DNA of 64,000 nt from Cymbidium sinense. Lineage: Eukaryota; Streptophyta; Magnoliopsida; Asparagales; Orchidaceae. This document shows positions 1-10,258 of the stretch, one piece after another. The notes beneath the pieces were generated by a model, which worked only from the letters and a program-made list of their open reading frames with translations, was not told the DNA's origin and made no database searches. The stretch is taken from NCBI GenBank assembly GCA_021442155.1, contig CM038220.1, positions 83,320,051 to 83,384,050 of the forward strand, read 5' to 3'. The position numbers and the translations under genes were made by a program. How positions within the stretch are numbered: the first letter of the stretch is position 1; each line of letters starts with the position of its first letter.

Positions 1-2549
1 ATCCATACTAAGAGAAGGAAAGAGAACTTCATAATACACGTCTTATGCTACCATCACATGCAAGTTTATGAATATTCATAAATAGCATCACTTCATTTAT
101 AATTTTGGATTTATAAGTTTTGAAAAGTAATTCTTGATTTAATAATGATAATAGCCACTCAAATTTTTAATTTTAGCTAACACATGTAATTTGATATAAA
201 GAAAACATTTTCTTTAATTAATTTTTTAAAAATGAATGCATGATTTCATATGGCAAGCAATATTTAGCATGATTGGAACAAAATAAAGGAATATAAGCAC
301 ATGACTTCATTCACCCTAATTAATTCCTAAGGACAATCCTAAAAAAAAGATCATTTAAAATGATTCAAAATTCTTTAAGGAGATTTTTATTTTTGAATTT
401 GATTTGACTTAGGAAATGTGAGAGAGGTTTGCTAATCCTAACCCATTGCCCCATGTATGAATTGGTTTAGTTTAATTTAGAACAATTAAGTTGATTTTAT
501 ATTTTGATTAAGTTAAGGTATGAATTAAATCCATTAATTATGCCTTACATATACCACTTTAGCATAATTATCCAAGTAATTATGAGCCAACATATGATAG
601 GCAACCACATGTAAATTAAATCAAGAATGCACCTAAGAAATAAAGGGTCCTAATGCAATTGGCTCCCAATTATTGGTTAATTAAGCTAAATGGTTTAATT
701 AAGTACTTTTTATAACTCTCCTACACATGTAGTTTGATTATAATTTCCTTTGGAAAACTCTTAGGTTATTGAACACCTAAAGATCTACCCAAGAATTGAA
801 TGATTAAGTTCTGGAATGATTTGGTTTTGAATTTGATTAATTGAATTAATTAATGAAGTGATTAGGCCATTAATTAATTACAACTTAATTAAGTGTTTAT
901 CCAAATGAAATAGACTTAGGGGAAACGATTAGAAATGAAGTCCTAATCTCATTCCCTAAATCCATTCATTGTTTAATGATGGTTAGCAAGCTTATTTAAT
1001 GAATTTATCACTATTTAACATGTTAGTTAAAAATTTAATTAATTAAGAAAGTGATTAGGGATGAAATAAGTAATTCCCCTAATTAGTCAAATAATAAATT
1101 CCAAGAAAATCAAGGGAGGCAGGTCATCCCACCAATTAATCTCGAAAGTTTGGAGTTAATGGCACAATTAATTAGAGAGTAATTAGCTTATATTTCTAAT
1201 AAAACTTAAATTGAGTTAAAATCACTATTCAAAATAATTAATTTTAATTTTATATTATTCTTCTCTAAATTATCTTTAAAATGAACCGAGTTTGCATTTT
1301 TTGGATATTTCTATAATTAGTTATGAATTTTAAGTTTAAGCATTAAAATCAAACTAATTAAGCCTAATTTGCCTAATCCCAGCCACATGGAGGCGGCGGC
1401 TTTCAACATAGCATGACGGGATAGGTTATTTAAGTTATCACATCCTGCTAAGTCGGTATGGATGCTTTCTATCAGATTGGATGAGAGATTAATCCAGTTT
1501 AGTTTAAATCAAAGGGAATCTAGCTTGATCTAATCATAGCCGTCCATTCCAATCATGCGGAATGGATGGCATGTGATCCTTCTCCTTCACGGGCAATGAG
1601 AGACGAACACCATTCATCTCTCCCCGTTCAATTCGAGCTCACTCAAGCTCGAATTGGGATCAAAATGATCTCACACCTTCGGAAGGAGGGGATGCACATC
1701 TAATGGTCAAGATCCAATAGGGTGACACTTTTCTTCAAAAAGGATCAAGAAAATTTTCCTGAGGCTACAGTTTCAAGCAATTACCTTGCCAGAGGCTATC
1801 ACCGGTGCTTCCGGAGGAGGTAGCTTCGTCTAGTAGAGACGAAGCCCTGTTGAAGGAATAAGGTCTTGATTTGAAGTGGATGGTTTGATTGACCAAGCTC
1901 CCCTTCAATGGAGACTGACTTTGATTGAAGTGATGCTTCCCGTGGCTTGGAGACTTGGGAAATGACTTGGTTGAGCTCAACGAAGTCCACTAATGGTGTG
2001 TGCAAGGTTAATTTGGTTTTGATGGAGAATTGGATGAGTTGAGCTCAGGATTGATCTCGCCTATTTTGGCTTTGAGTGAAACTGAGAATGGGATATCAAT
2101 GGAGCTTGAGAATGACTTGGAAAATCTTGGGGAGGCTTCGATCGAATCACCTTAGCTATGTGGAAATGAGTGCTTGTCGTTTGAGTGAGAATGAGGGGGA
2201 GTATATCTCCCCCCTCCTTGGATCGAGACGGTGATGTGCTATTTTGCCATTTTTTATCAATGATAAGGATTGGAAGCATGATTTCAGCTGCCAATCACCC
2301 CACATGAGTCGTTTTGAGTAGTGGAGGGAAGGATAGTGGGTTCCCATGTGCTACATGAGTGCATTTGGAATTCCAAGTGTTCAACTTCCATTGTTGAGGT
2401 CGGTTTGGCCTTGGCTTGGGTCATGGCTGACCCAAGCTCATTGAGTCATGTTCACCACCTCCCTTGGTGCCCATGTGGACCAATGGAAGGATGCCAAGTG
2501 GCCTTGAGAGAGAAATGACCAAATTCGAAGTGAATTTAGTCATAGGATA

Positions 2550-3670
2550 CCCATTGACCTAAGGGAAAAGTGGTCATTTGGCCATGATTTTGATTTGGGC
2601 AGATTTTAAATGATTCAAAAATGGGTTGGGCCAAATTTCAAGTGATTTTGAGTTCATTTGATTTGATTTGGTTCAATTTGATCCATTGAGGTCAAGTTGG
2701 GCCAAATTGGGTTAGGTTGACCAATTGGTCAAATTGGGTCAAACCATGAGTTAGGTAAAGTTCAAATGATCATTTGGAGCCTATGGGTGTCATTGGTTTG
2801 GTTCAATTTAATTTATATTTGGTTTTGGTTAATATAGGTTCATTTAGATCAAATAGGTCAAGTTGACTAATTTGACCCATTTGACCCAATTGGGTTAGGT
2901 CATGGGTTGGTTTAGGCTTGGTTGATCATTTGAAATGTATTTCAAGCTTTGGTTTTAATCAATTTTGATTTGGTTTGATTTCAAGTTGATTTGACCTTTT
3001 AGGTCAAGTTGACTTCATGGTCAATTGGGCTAGGTTGGGTCTAATTGGTCAATTGAAGCTTTCGTAAAGTTCAACAAGTGATTTGAAATGAATTTGGCCC
3101 ATTGGTTGCAATCAATTTAGCTTAGAACAAGATTTGATCCATTTTGACTTTTTAGGTCAATTTATGTCATTTTAGGTCAAGTGGCCAATTAGGCTTGGTT
3201 TGGCTCAATTGATGGCTTGATCATGTTCAATCATTGATTATGGATTGGTTTATATCAATGATTTCAGTCAATTTGGCTTATAGTGAGTTTTGGCTTATTT
3301 AGGTTTCATTTGGGCTAAGTTTTGACTTGGTCAAAGGCTAGGTTTGACTTGGTCAAAGGATAGGTTTGACTTAGTTTGACCCAATTTGAGTGATTGATCA
3401 TCCTAGGATGATTGTTGCTCACAACGTGAGGTTAAGATGGGCTTAGTTCAATCAAATTTGGGTTGGATTAGAATTTGGCACAAAAATGTCTTTTAGGTCA
3501 CTTTGGGTCAAGTGAGCCTAAATGGGTTAATTGGCTTGATCAAGGCTTGATTTAAGTTTGGTGAAAATATAAATCCAATTGCAAGTGATTTGGAGTCAAA
3601 TGGATTTTGGTTCATTTGACAATTTCAAGTCAAAAGGGTGAACATGGGTTTGACTTGGGTTAGTTTGATT
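2550..3670. promoter_or_regulatory. W-box-like cluster (TTGACC/TTGACT) inside the LTR
   Basis: I count about 28 copies of TTGAC(C/T) or its complement in 1.1 kb, where one or two would be expected by chance. A 16-base perfect palindrome, TTGACCAATTGGTCAA, sits at 2717-2732 and recurs at 19791-19806 and 45806-45821. TTGAC(C/T) is the known core bound by WRKY transcription factors. Whether these sites work is inference, because a degenerate internal repeat could give the same pattern. Confidence 0.6.
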
Positions 3671-3769
3671 TTGGTTTTGTGATTGTAGTTTATGTTTATA
3701 TTTGAGCATGTGATTGAATGAATAATCATTTGAAGAGAAAATCCAAGAGTTTGGATTGATTTGAGAATG

Positions 3770-4145
3770 GATTGGCTAAGTTTAAGGATTTGACCTGAAA
3801 GGGTGTAAATTGGATTTTGGTTTAACTTTGGGTTTAGTTTTGGTTATTTGAATTTATACTTTATTTATATATGTGAATATAAATGAGAATATAAATAGGT
3901 TATGAGAAAATCTTTTAAGTTTGGAGTGATATGGATTTGGTTTGAGCTAAGTTCAAAGATTTGACTTGCAAGAGTATAAGTTATATTTTAGTTAGATTTG
4001 GATTTGAGTTCTGAATTTATTTTGATTATTTGAATTTATATTTCATGTATATTTACGAATATAAATGAGAATATAAATGGGTTATGAGAAAATATTTTGA
4101 GTTTTGAGTGATTTGTATTTGGTTTGAGCTAAGTCCATAAGGTTA
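3770..4145. repeat. About 175-bp internal LTR repeat, two units and a part
   Basis: Units start at about 3772, 3944 and 4122 with the phrase 'gctaagtt...ggatttgac'. Each carries an AT-rich inverted repeat of the form CATTTATATT-YRYR-AATATAAATG. Equivalent units occur in every Tat LTR here: 9240-9620, 40690-41060, about 44150-44900 and 62930-63760. The copy number differs between LTRs. Confidence 0.65.
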
Positions 4146-4626
4146 AATAAAAGGGCGTATGAAAGATTTTGGGATTTGAATTCAATCATGGGTTTCAATC
4201 ATTTAATTTGGAATTGATTCATGATTTAGATTTGGAATTGATTTTTGATTTGAGAAAATCAATTGAGTTGGAATTGAGTCAAGATTTGATTTGGATTGGT
4301 TTGAAGGATAGAGGTAAGGATTAGGTTCAAGCTATAGGGTAGGCAAATCTTTCTAATATCCATAAGGCATAACCTTTCCTATGGCTAACTCTTTTAAGAC
4401 TTTAGGGTTAGGTTATGTGTTCACCTAATCACTAGAAGTGTCTTAAAACTAAGGAACTCTTAGTGTTTAAAGGAGTCCTATGTCTAAGATGGAGAATTTG
4501 AAAGCTCACTCCAAAAGTGATGTCAACAAACATAGGTGTGGTGTGGCAAAGCATACATATTGGTGTTGTGATATGATCAACACGTTCAGTTACATGTACT
4601 AAGACATAAGAGAGTGAAGGAGGAAT

Positions 4627-4805
4627 CCACTAGGGATTGAGTATGTAAGCCTTCCACTAGGGGGAAGGTTCAAGTTATCCACTGGGGATAAGAGGTGGTG
4701 AAATCCACTAGGGGATTTGAATTTGGAATCCACTGGGGATAAAAGTGTGAACACTCCACTAGGGGAGCAAGTTCAAGTTGGATTGAATTGATTCCACTAG
4801 GGGAA
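4627..4805. repeat. Cluster of CCACTRGGGGA motifs at about 26-base spacing
   Basis: CCACT(A/G)GGGG-like motifs begin at 4627, 4653, 4679, 4705, 4730, 4756 and 4793. They are separated by unrelated AT-rich spacers of about 15 bases. A related copy is at 4859. The reverse-complement form recurs before the LTRs of T2 (43460-43790) and T4 (62280-62400). Confidence 0.7.
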
Positions 4806-4910
4806 TTGGAAAGATTTGCATCTCACTAAAGGCGATTGATTTGATTGTTTAATTTGACTCCACTATGGAGGTTGGTTAGTTTTGTTTTAGATTTTAAAAT
4901 TTAAAATTTT

Positions 4911-5830
4911 GAGATGGTCTCTGTTGGTTTGCGATGGACCATACTGAGTAAGGGCCATGTCGGCTTTGGCCTACTTCAAATTTACCAATCCAAAGGGGTA
5001 GTCTACCAACCACATAGTAGGACCATCCAACTAAAGGGGTTTCCTTTTGGTGTGCAACAGCTATACTAGGAAGAAAGCATACCATACTTACAACTTCCAA
5101 AGTGGGAATCAATCGCTGGGGTTACTTGTTGGCAACACAATGAATCAGACCTAACCATAGGCTGACTACTGAGTGAATGCCACTGGAGGACTTAAACTAG
5201 CTTAAAGATGGTCAAAATTAATTCCATTTTTAATTATATTTGATGGATCCCGTCGATTTACGATGGACCGCACTGAGTAGGGGCAATGTTGGCCTTAGCC
5301 TACTTCAGATCTACTAATCCAAATGGAGTAGTTTCTCAATCGAGGGGAGAATTATCCAACCAAAGGAGTGTCTTTCAGTTTGCAACGGTTAATTCTGGAA
5401 AGAAAGCATGGGTACTCAGATCTTTCATGAATAAAAGGCCAATGGGAAACATATTAGCAAGGTAACATGTCAACCCGACATAGGATTGCCCATTGGTTTC
5501 TAATAGTCATGCTAGAAAGAATGTGTAGTAGGCCTACATCTTTCGAAGCAAACTGATCATCGGGGTAACTTGTTTGTGGCAAAATAGATTAAACCTGACC
5601 TAAGGGAGACTACTGAGAGAGTGCTGACCCGGAAACTTATCTCCACTCAAGAGTCATGAGGCAATTTTGATAGGGAGTTCTGGTGACACTGCCCTAAAGA
5701 TAGGATGCCTGCTTGGGAAAGGGGCTGCTATGGGCTTGAATTCCTAATCCATAAGCGAATAAATTTGTTTGTTTGTTAGTTAGTTTATCGTGGACCCTGT
5801 TGGTTTACAAGGGATCACACTGAGAAGGAG
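4911..5830. repeat. Diverged direct repeats in the T1 3' UTR
   Basis: Three copies of a module begin near 4911, 5236 and 5785. Each opens with a phrase like 'gttggtttgcgatggacc', followed by 'cactgagtaggggc' and 'cctacttcaaatttac'. The copies are about 325 and 550 bases apart and differ by many indels. Confidence 0.6.
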
Positions 5831-6499
5831 CATATATCACCTGAGACCTATCTCAAATTTACTGAACCAAAGAAGAATTTGTGCTTCCGCTGAACAAATT
5901 ATCCAACCACAGGGGTGGCTACTAGGAAAGGGGAGTAACCCAGGTAGTATCTAAACGGGGTCGCTAAGGACATAATCCAAATAGAGTTTCCAAAGGGGAG
6001 GGGCCACCAAGGGCTTTATCCAAAACCCTGGAGAAGATAATGTCTATAGGTATTCGGTGGCCAACTCAAGGAGAAAGTGTGGGGACTCATATCTGTCAAG
6101 AGTGTTGTATCCTCCGGGTGAGTCGCTATCAGCATGGAGAACATCAAACAACCTAAGATGCCCATCAGTTTGTGACAAATAGCCTAGGAAGAAAGCATCA
6201 GGGACTCACATCCTCCTACAGTGGAACTGATTGCAGGATAGTCGTCTGGTTTGGAGGTGGACCTAGGGCAATGAGTGAATGCCACTATGGGTATTATATC
6301 AACTCAAAAGTAGTCAAGAGGAAAGGAGCCACTAGGGGACTTATCATAAGCTTCAAATATACTCAACCTAGTGAGTGAATGATGGCTAGTTCAATAAGAA
6401 AGCGTGTAGGCTTGCATTCTCTTAAACGGAGTAAATATGAGGTAGCTTACTGGCTACGCAGTGAGGTGTACCAACTAATAAGGCCCTCGTCGATTCACA

Positions 6500-6617
6500 A
6501 TGGTCAAGTCAGAAGTTTAGGTTTATTTAGTTTTATTTAGTTTAGGTTTAGGGTTTAGGTTTAGGTTTAGGTTTATTTTAGGTTTATTTTTAGTTTAGTT
6601 TATTTAGTTTAGTTCAC
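6500..6617. repeat. TTTAGG-rich simple repeat
   Basis: A low-complexity run of TTTAGG, TTTAG and TTTATT units with a single TTTAGGG. The same place in T4 holds a different TTAGTTATTA-type run (61857-62033), so this is a site of simple-sequence growth in the Tat 3' UTR. Confidence 0.75.
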
Positions 6618-7128
6618 CGGACAAGTGCTACAAGACAAGTGACACTTACATCTTGCATGTCAAAGACCTAGAGTAGCTAATGAGCAAGTGCTAGGGGTTT
6701 GCTCCACATCAAAATAGGGAGATAAAAGATATGTGTTTATTTTTTTATGCTTGTGTTTGTGTTAAAGGAGGGGAGAATGCCACTCGGGTTCTCTTACACC
6801 TAACCTAAAACAACTTAAGAGTTGATGAAATGGTGCCATGAATGGAAGTTGTGATTCCACTAAAGGATGCGCTTGGGTTCTCTTACACCTAACTTATCTT
6901 TAGTAAAACAAGATGTTGATTGGGTTCTCTAGCTAGTAGCATCGAGGAATCATGTTCAATTTATTTTCACATTGTCAAAGAAGGATAGGATGCCTCTTGA
7001 ATTCTCTTATACCTACCCTAAAACACATCATGGCAAATTCTCAAACAAGCAAACAATGCTTCAAAAGAAAAGAATATTTTGATGAATTGGAACAAAATTT
7101 TTTAAGATAATTATTTTCAAACAAGATT

Positions 7129-8215
7129 TTATGGGTAGTATTTCTTCAAATAGAGCCCATTAATTGGAAGCATCGGGTGTTCCGCTCTATAATCAATAAG
7201 TTGATAAGATCCTCCTTGATAGGCCTTCTTTTGACAAAAAGGCCTTCCTAAGTGGGTTCAAACTTGCCTCCCATCTTTCGACGGGCAAAAATTGGTCTCC
7301 TTAGAACTAAAACAAGCTCTCCTACTTGAAAAGCTCTAGGGGCAGACCAGCTTGTTGTGAGCTTGAATCATCTTAGCTTTGTATAACTTGAGATTTTAGC
7401 ATGCCCATAGGTGTCTCTCCTCCAAACCTTCTAGCTCTTCTAACTGCAACTTGGCATTCTCTGTGGTGATTTTCGCCCATTATCCTTATTGATGGGGTGA
7501 ACTTAATGGTAGAATGACTTTGGACCCATATACTTAAGAGAATGGAGTAGATTGAGTTGGAGTTTTGTATGTGGTGCGGAATGCCCACAAGGCTTCAACT
7601 AGCTGCTCATGCTACTGTCATTTGTTATCGTCAAGTATTTTTTGTAGTATCTAGATGAGAGTTTCGTTGAATGCTTCCGCTAGGCCATTTGCTCTAGGAT
7701 AGTAGATAGTGGAGTATCTCCAATCTATATCGTGTCTCTTGGCAAAGCTATTGATCTTGGTGTTTTTGAATGCAGTACCATTATTGGATATAATTTGTCG
7801 AGGGACCCCAAACTTATATACGATATGCTTCATGAAAAACTGGAGTACATGCTGAGCTGTGACATCTCTGAGTGGGATTGCCTCCACCAACTTGGAAAAG
7901 TAGTCGATGGCAGCTAGGATGAACTGATGACCCTTGGAAGAAGGAGGATCAATCAGACCCACAATGTCAATACCTCAACACTCAAATGGCCATGAGGCCA
8001 ATGTAGGATAAATGTTGGGTGGTTGATGTAGGACCACACCGTACGACATTGGTGCCAACTCCTTTATGCGATGTAATCATTGACAACTAATAATATCCCA
8101 GTCTCTTGATCTTTGCTTTCATCTTCAAACGGATTGATGCGCGCAGACCTAAATGTACCTGGTCATGATCTTAAAGTGTTTGTCTACGATAACCACATTT
8201 AATCAAATGACCATC
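7129..8215 (-). pseudogene. T1 integrase, C-terminal end of Tat pol, degraded
   Basis: This is the integrase of a Tat-type Ty3/gypsy polyprotein. In coding order it has a worn zinc-binding region (about 8040-8200) and a core containing GHQFILAAIDYFSK, GVPRQIISNNGTAF and YYPRANGLAEAFNETL (7651-7962). The C-terminal part has LYKAKMIQAHNKL and RRKMGGKFEPTWEG (about 7200-7390), and it ends PINGLYLKKYYP plus TAA at 7129-7131. The second catalytic Asp, usually in ISDNGTAF, is Asn here (codon 7783-7785). Several frameshifts and stops follow. No chromodomain is visible, as expected for Tat. The gene belongs to T1, and its upstream half continues at 25697 beyond the inserted solo LTR. Confidence 0.88.
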
Positions 8216-9008
8216 GGTAGGTGCCATCCATGAGAGCATAGAAGCTCTACTTCATCTAATGGGCTTGTCATTTCTCTTGAGGTAGTTTGCCTCTAGTCAG
8301 TAATGAATGGTTGCCTACAATCCAGGTTCCTCATCCTTTTCGATGGCAACCTCCCCTTCAAGAGAAAGTCTCTGAGTTCTCAATAAGAGATAGGACTTGT
8401 CTATTCTAGACCCTTGAAATGGACTCATCTTCCGAGACATGTCAATTCTTAAGTTTGGCCAAAGCATTTGCTACTACATTCTCTCCTTGAGGAACCTGTA
8501 GATGGTGACCTCGGATTTTGACTTCATGGTGCACTCATGGTAGCTTAGGTTTTAGTACCTTATAGAACCCAGCAATCTGGTTGATGACCAGCTAACACAC
8601 ATTGTAATAACTAACTCCAGACTAACAATCAAAGCCTCATACTTGGCTTTGTTGTTGGTGCGTGGATTGGGGAGATAGTATGAGAATCTCATCACATCGC
8701 GTATGGAGATAAAAGGATGATTCCTACACCTACCTTTTCTGGAAGAGTAGATTGTGGTTCTTCTCCAATTTGAAAAGAAGCTACACCATCAAAATACATC
8801 TCCCAGCGGTGATTACCAACTTCCCCTAAGTTCATGATTTGTTCATCGGGGAGATCTTCACTAAGCGGGGAATCAATAGAAAGTGGGTGTGTTGCTAAGA
8901 AATCCACTAGTGCATGTCCTTTCACCACACGGAGGGGTACAAATGTAATATCGAACTGCGAGAGAATCATGGACCACCATGCCAAACCATCCAGATAACG
9001 TCGACCAT
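8216..9008 (-). pseudogene. T1 second (archaeal-type) RNase H and linker, degraded
   Basis: The upstream end encodes the tail of the first RNase H (SQFDITFVPLRVVKGHALVDFLATHP). It is followed by the start of a second RNase H with WEMYFDGVAS, whose Asp is the usual first catalytic residue (8692-8990). The next box reads NNKAKYEAL (8633-8657) where intact copies have NNEAEYE, so the catalytic Glu has become Lys, a G-to-A type change. A linker with ELACPE-like and HQ-like motifs leads to integrase. A dual RNase H is the hallmark of the Tat lineage. The reading stops at 9008, where the solo LTR begins. Residues of the open frame upstream of 9008 come from LTR sequence. Confidence 0.82.
9004..9008. 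repeat. Target-site duplication, left copy (ACCAT)
   Basis: ACCAT lies directly before the TGTTGACC start of the solo LTR and is repeated at 25696-25700. Removing the insertion and one copy restores a join that matches the uninterrupted T3 sequence near 55090-55105. Confidence 0.75.
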
Positions 9009-9239
9009 TGTTGACCTCACTTTTGGAGTGAGCTCTCAGCTTCTCCATCTTAGACATTAAGATTTCCTTAGTCTTAAGACATTTCTAATGATTAGATGAA
9101 CACTTAACTCTAGACTTAGAGTTAACCATAAGAATTTATTAGGGGTGTTAGGAAAACTTGCCTACCCTTTAGCTTAAAATCTTTACTTTCTTCTTCAACT
9201 TCAAATCCAAACTAACTCCAAATTCAAACCAAATTCCAA

Positions 9240-9620
9240 CTTAAATGACTTCTCTCAAATTATTCAAATCAATTAGAAAATCCAAATCAATTCAAACCCA
9301 AAAGACTTTCTAACCCATTTATATTCTCATTTATATTCATAAATATAAATGAAATATAAATTTAAGTAACAAACCAAATCCAAAACTCAAGTCCAAATCT
9401 AAAATCTTTCCTAAGTCACTTTGATTTCATTTTATGGACTTAGCTCAAATAAAATTCAAATCACTTCAAACACAAGAGATTTTCTCATAACCATTTATAT
9501 TTTCATTTATATTCACAAATATAAATTCAAATAACCAAAACCAAATTCAAAACTCAAACCCAAATCTAACCTAAAACTAACCTATACCATTTCAAGTCAA
9601 ATTCTTGAACTTCGCTAAAT
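9240..9620. repeat. About 175-bp LTR repeats (solo LTR copy)
   Basis: Two units and a part, each with a CATTTATATT/AATATAAATG inverted repeat (for example at about 9328-9351). They are the reverse-complement equivalents of 3770-4145. Confidence 0.6.
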
Positions 9621-10253
9621 CAATCCAAGCCTTTGAATTTTCTCTCCAAACAATCAATCCTTCAATCATAAACCAAATATAAACACAAACTTCAATAACC
9701 CAAAATCAAACTAAATCAAACTCTTGTTCATCCTTTGAACTTGAAATTGTTAAATGAATCAAAACCCATTTGACTCCAAATCACTTGCAATAGCATTTAT
9801 ATTTCAATCATAAGTCAATATGTGAGTTCAACCAAACTTGAATCAAGCATTGATCAAATCAATTGACCCACTTAGGCTCATTTAACCCAAAGTGACCTAA
9901 AGCACCTTTTTGAGCCAAATTCTAATCCAAGCCAAATTGGTTTGAACTAAGCCCATCAAAGCCTCACATTATGAGCAACAATCATCTTAGGATGATCAAT
10001 CACTCAAATTGGGTCAAACCAAGTCAAACCTAGCCTTTGACCAAGTCAACACCCAAATGAAACCTAAACTAGCCAAAATCCACCATATAATAAATTGATC
10101 GAAACCATTGATCTAAGCCAGTTTATGATTAATGATTGAAGATGACCAAGTCATCATTTGAGCCAAACCTAGTTGGCCCCCAAGTTGACCCAAGTTGACC
10201 TAAAAAGTTAAAATGTGTCAAATCTTGATCTAAGCCAAATTGATTGTAACCAA

Positions 10254-10258
10254 TGGGT
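10254..10258. repeat. Copia target-site duplication, left copy (TGGGT)
   Basis: TGGGT directly precedes the element end TGTGAGAC and is repeated at 19441-19445 directly after the other end. The five-base length is normal for this superfamily. Confidence 0.93.

Larger units (their letters stand above)
1..4528 (-). mobile_element. T1 3' LTR, partial (Tat Ty3/gypsy)
   Basis: This is the 3' LTR of the minus-strand element T1, cut by the left edge of the window. Base 1 lines up with base 37070 of the T1 5' LTR, and the two run in parallel with frequent small indels to 4528 and 41426. The LTR terminus, read on the minus strand, is TGTTGACATC at 4528. The same terminus bounds the solo LTR at 9009 and the LTRs at 41426, 43959 and 62583. 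About 2.8 kb of this LTR should lie to the left of the window. In a sample of about 115 bases it is roughly 91% identical to the 5' LTR, so T1 is not a fresh insertion. Confidence 0.85.
4529..7128 (-). mobile_element. T1 3' untranslated region between integrase and 3' LTR
   Basis: This 2.6-kb stretch lies between the integrase stop codon (7129-7131) and the 3' LTR. I see no conserved reading frame. It matches, with heavy decay, the corresponding stretches of T2 (41690-43958) and T4 (60256-62582). It is built from diverged direct repeats containing phrases such as 'CCACTAGGGGA', 'cactgagtagggg' and 'aagaaagcat'. In Tat/Ogre elements this interval is known to be hypervariable and prone to tandem repeats, which fits. 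No purine-rich PPT is visible next to the LTR. Confidence 0.75.

Noticed and set aside
4627..4805. CRISPR-like repeat-spacer pattern
   Set aside because: The repeats are about 11 bases and variable, in plant transposon sequence with no cas genes.
6500..6617. TTTAGGG-like telomere repeats
   Set aside because: Only one true TTTAGGG is present among TTTAGG, TTTAG and TTTATT units. It lies inside a Tat 3' UTR, where T4 has a different simple repeat at the same place.
8990..9057. MSKMEKLRAHSKSEVNN... as a natural start of the RNase H ORF
   Set aside because: These residues come from the inserted solo LTR that abuts the truncated coding sequence.
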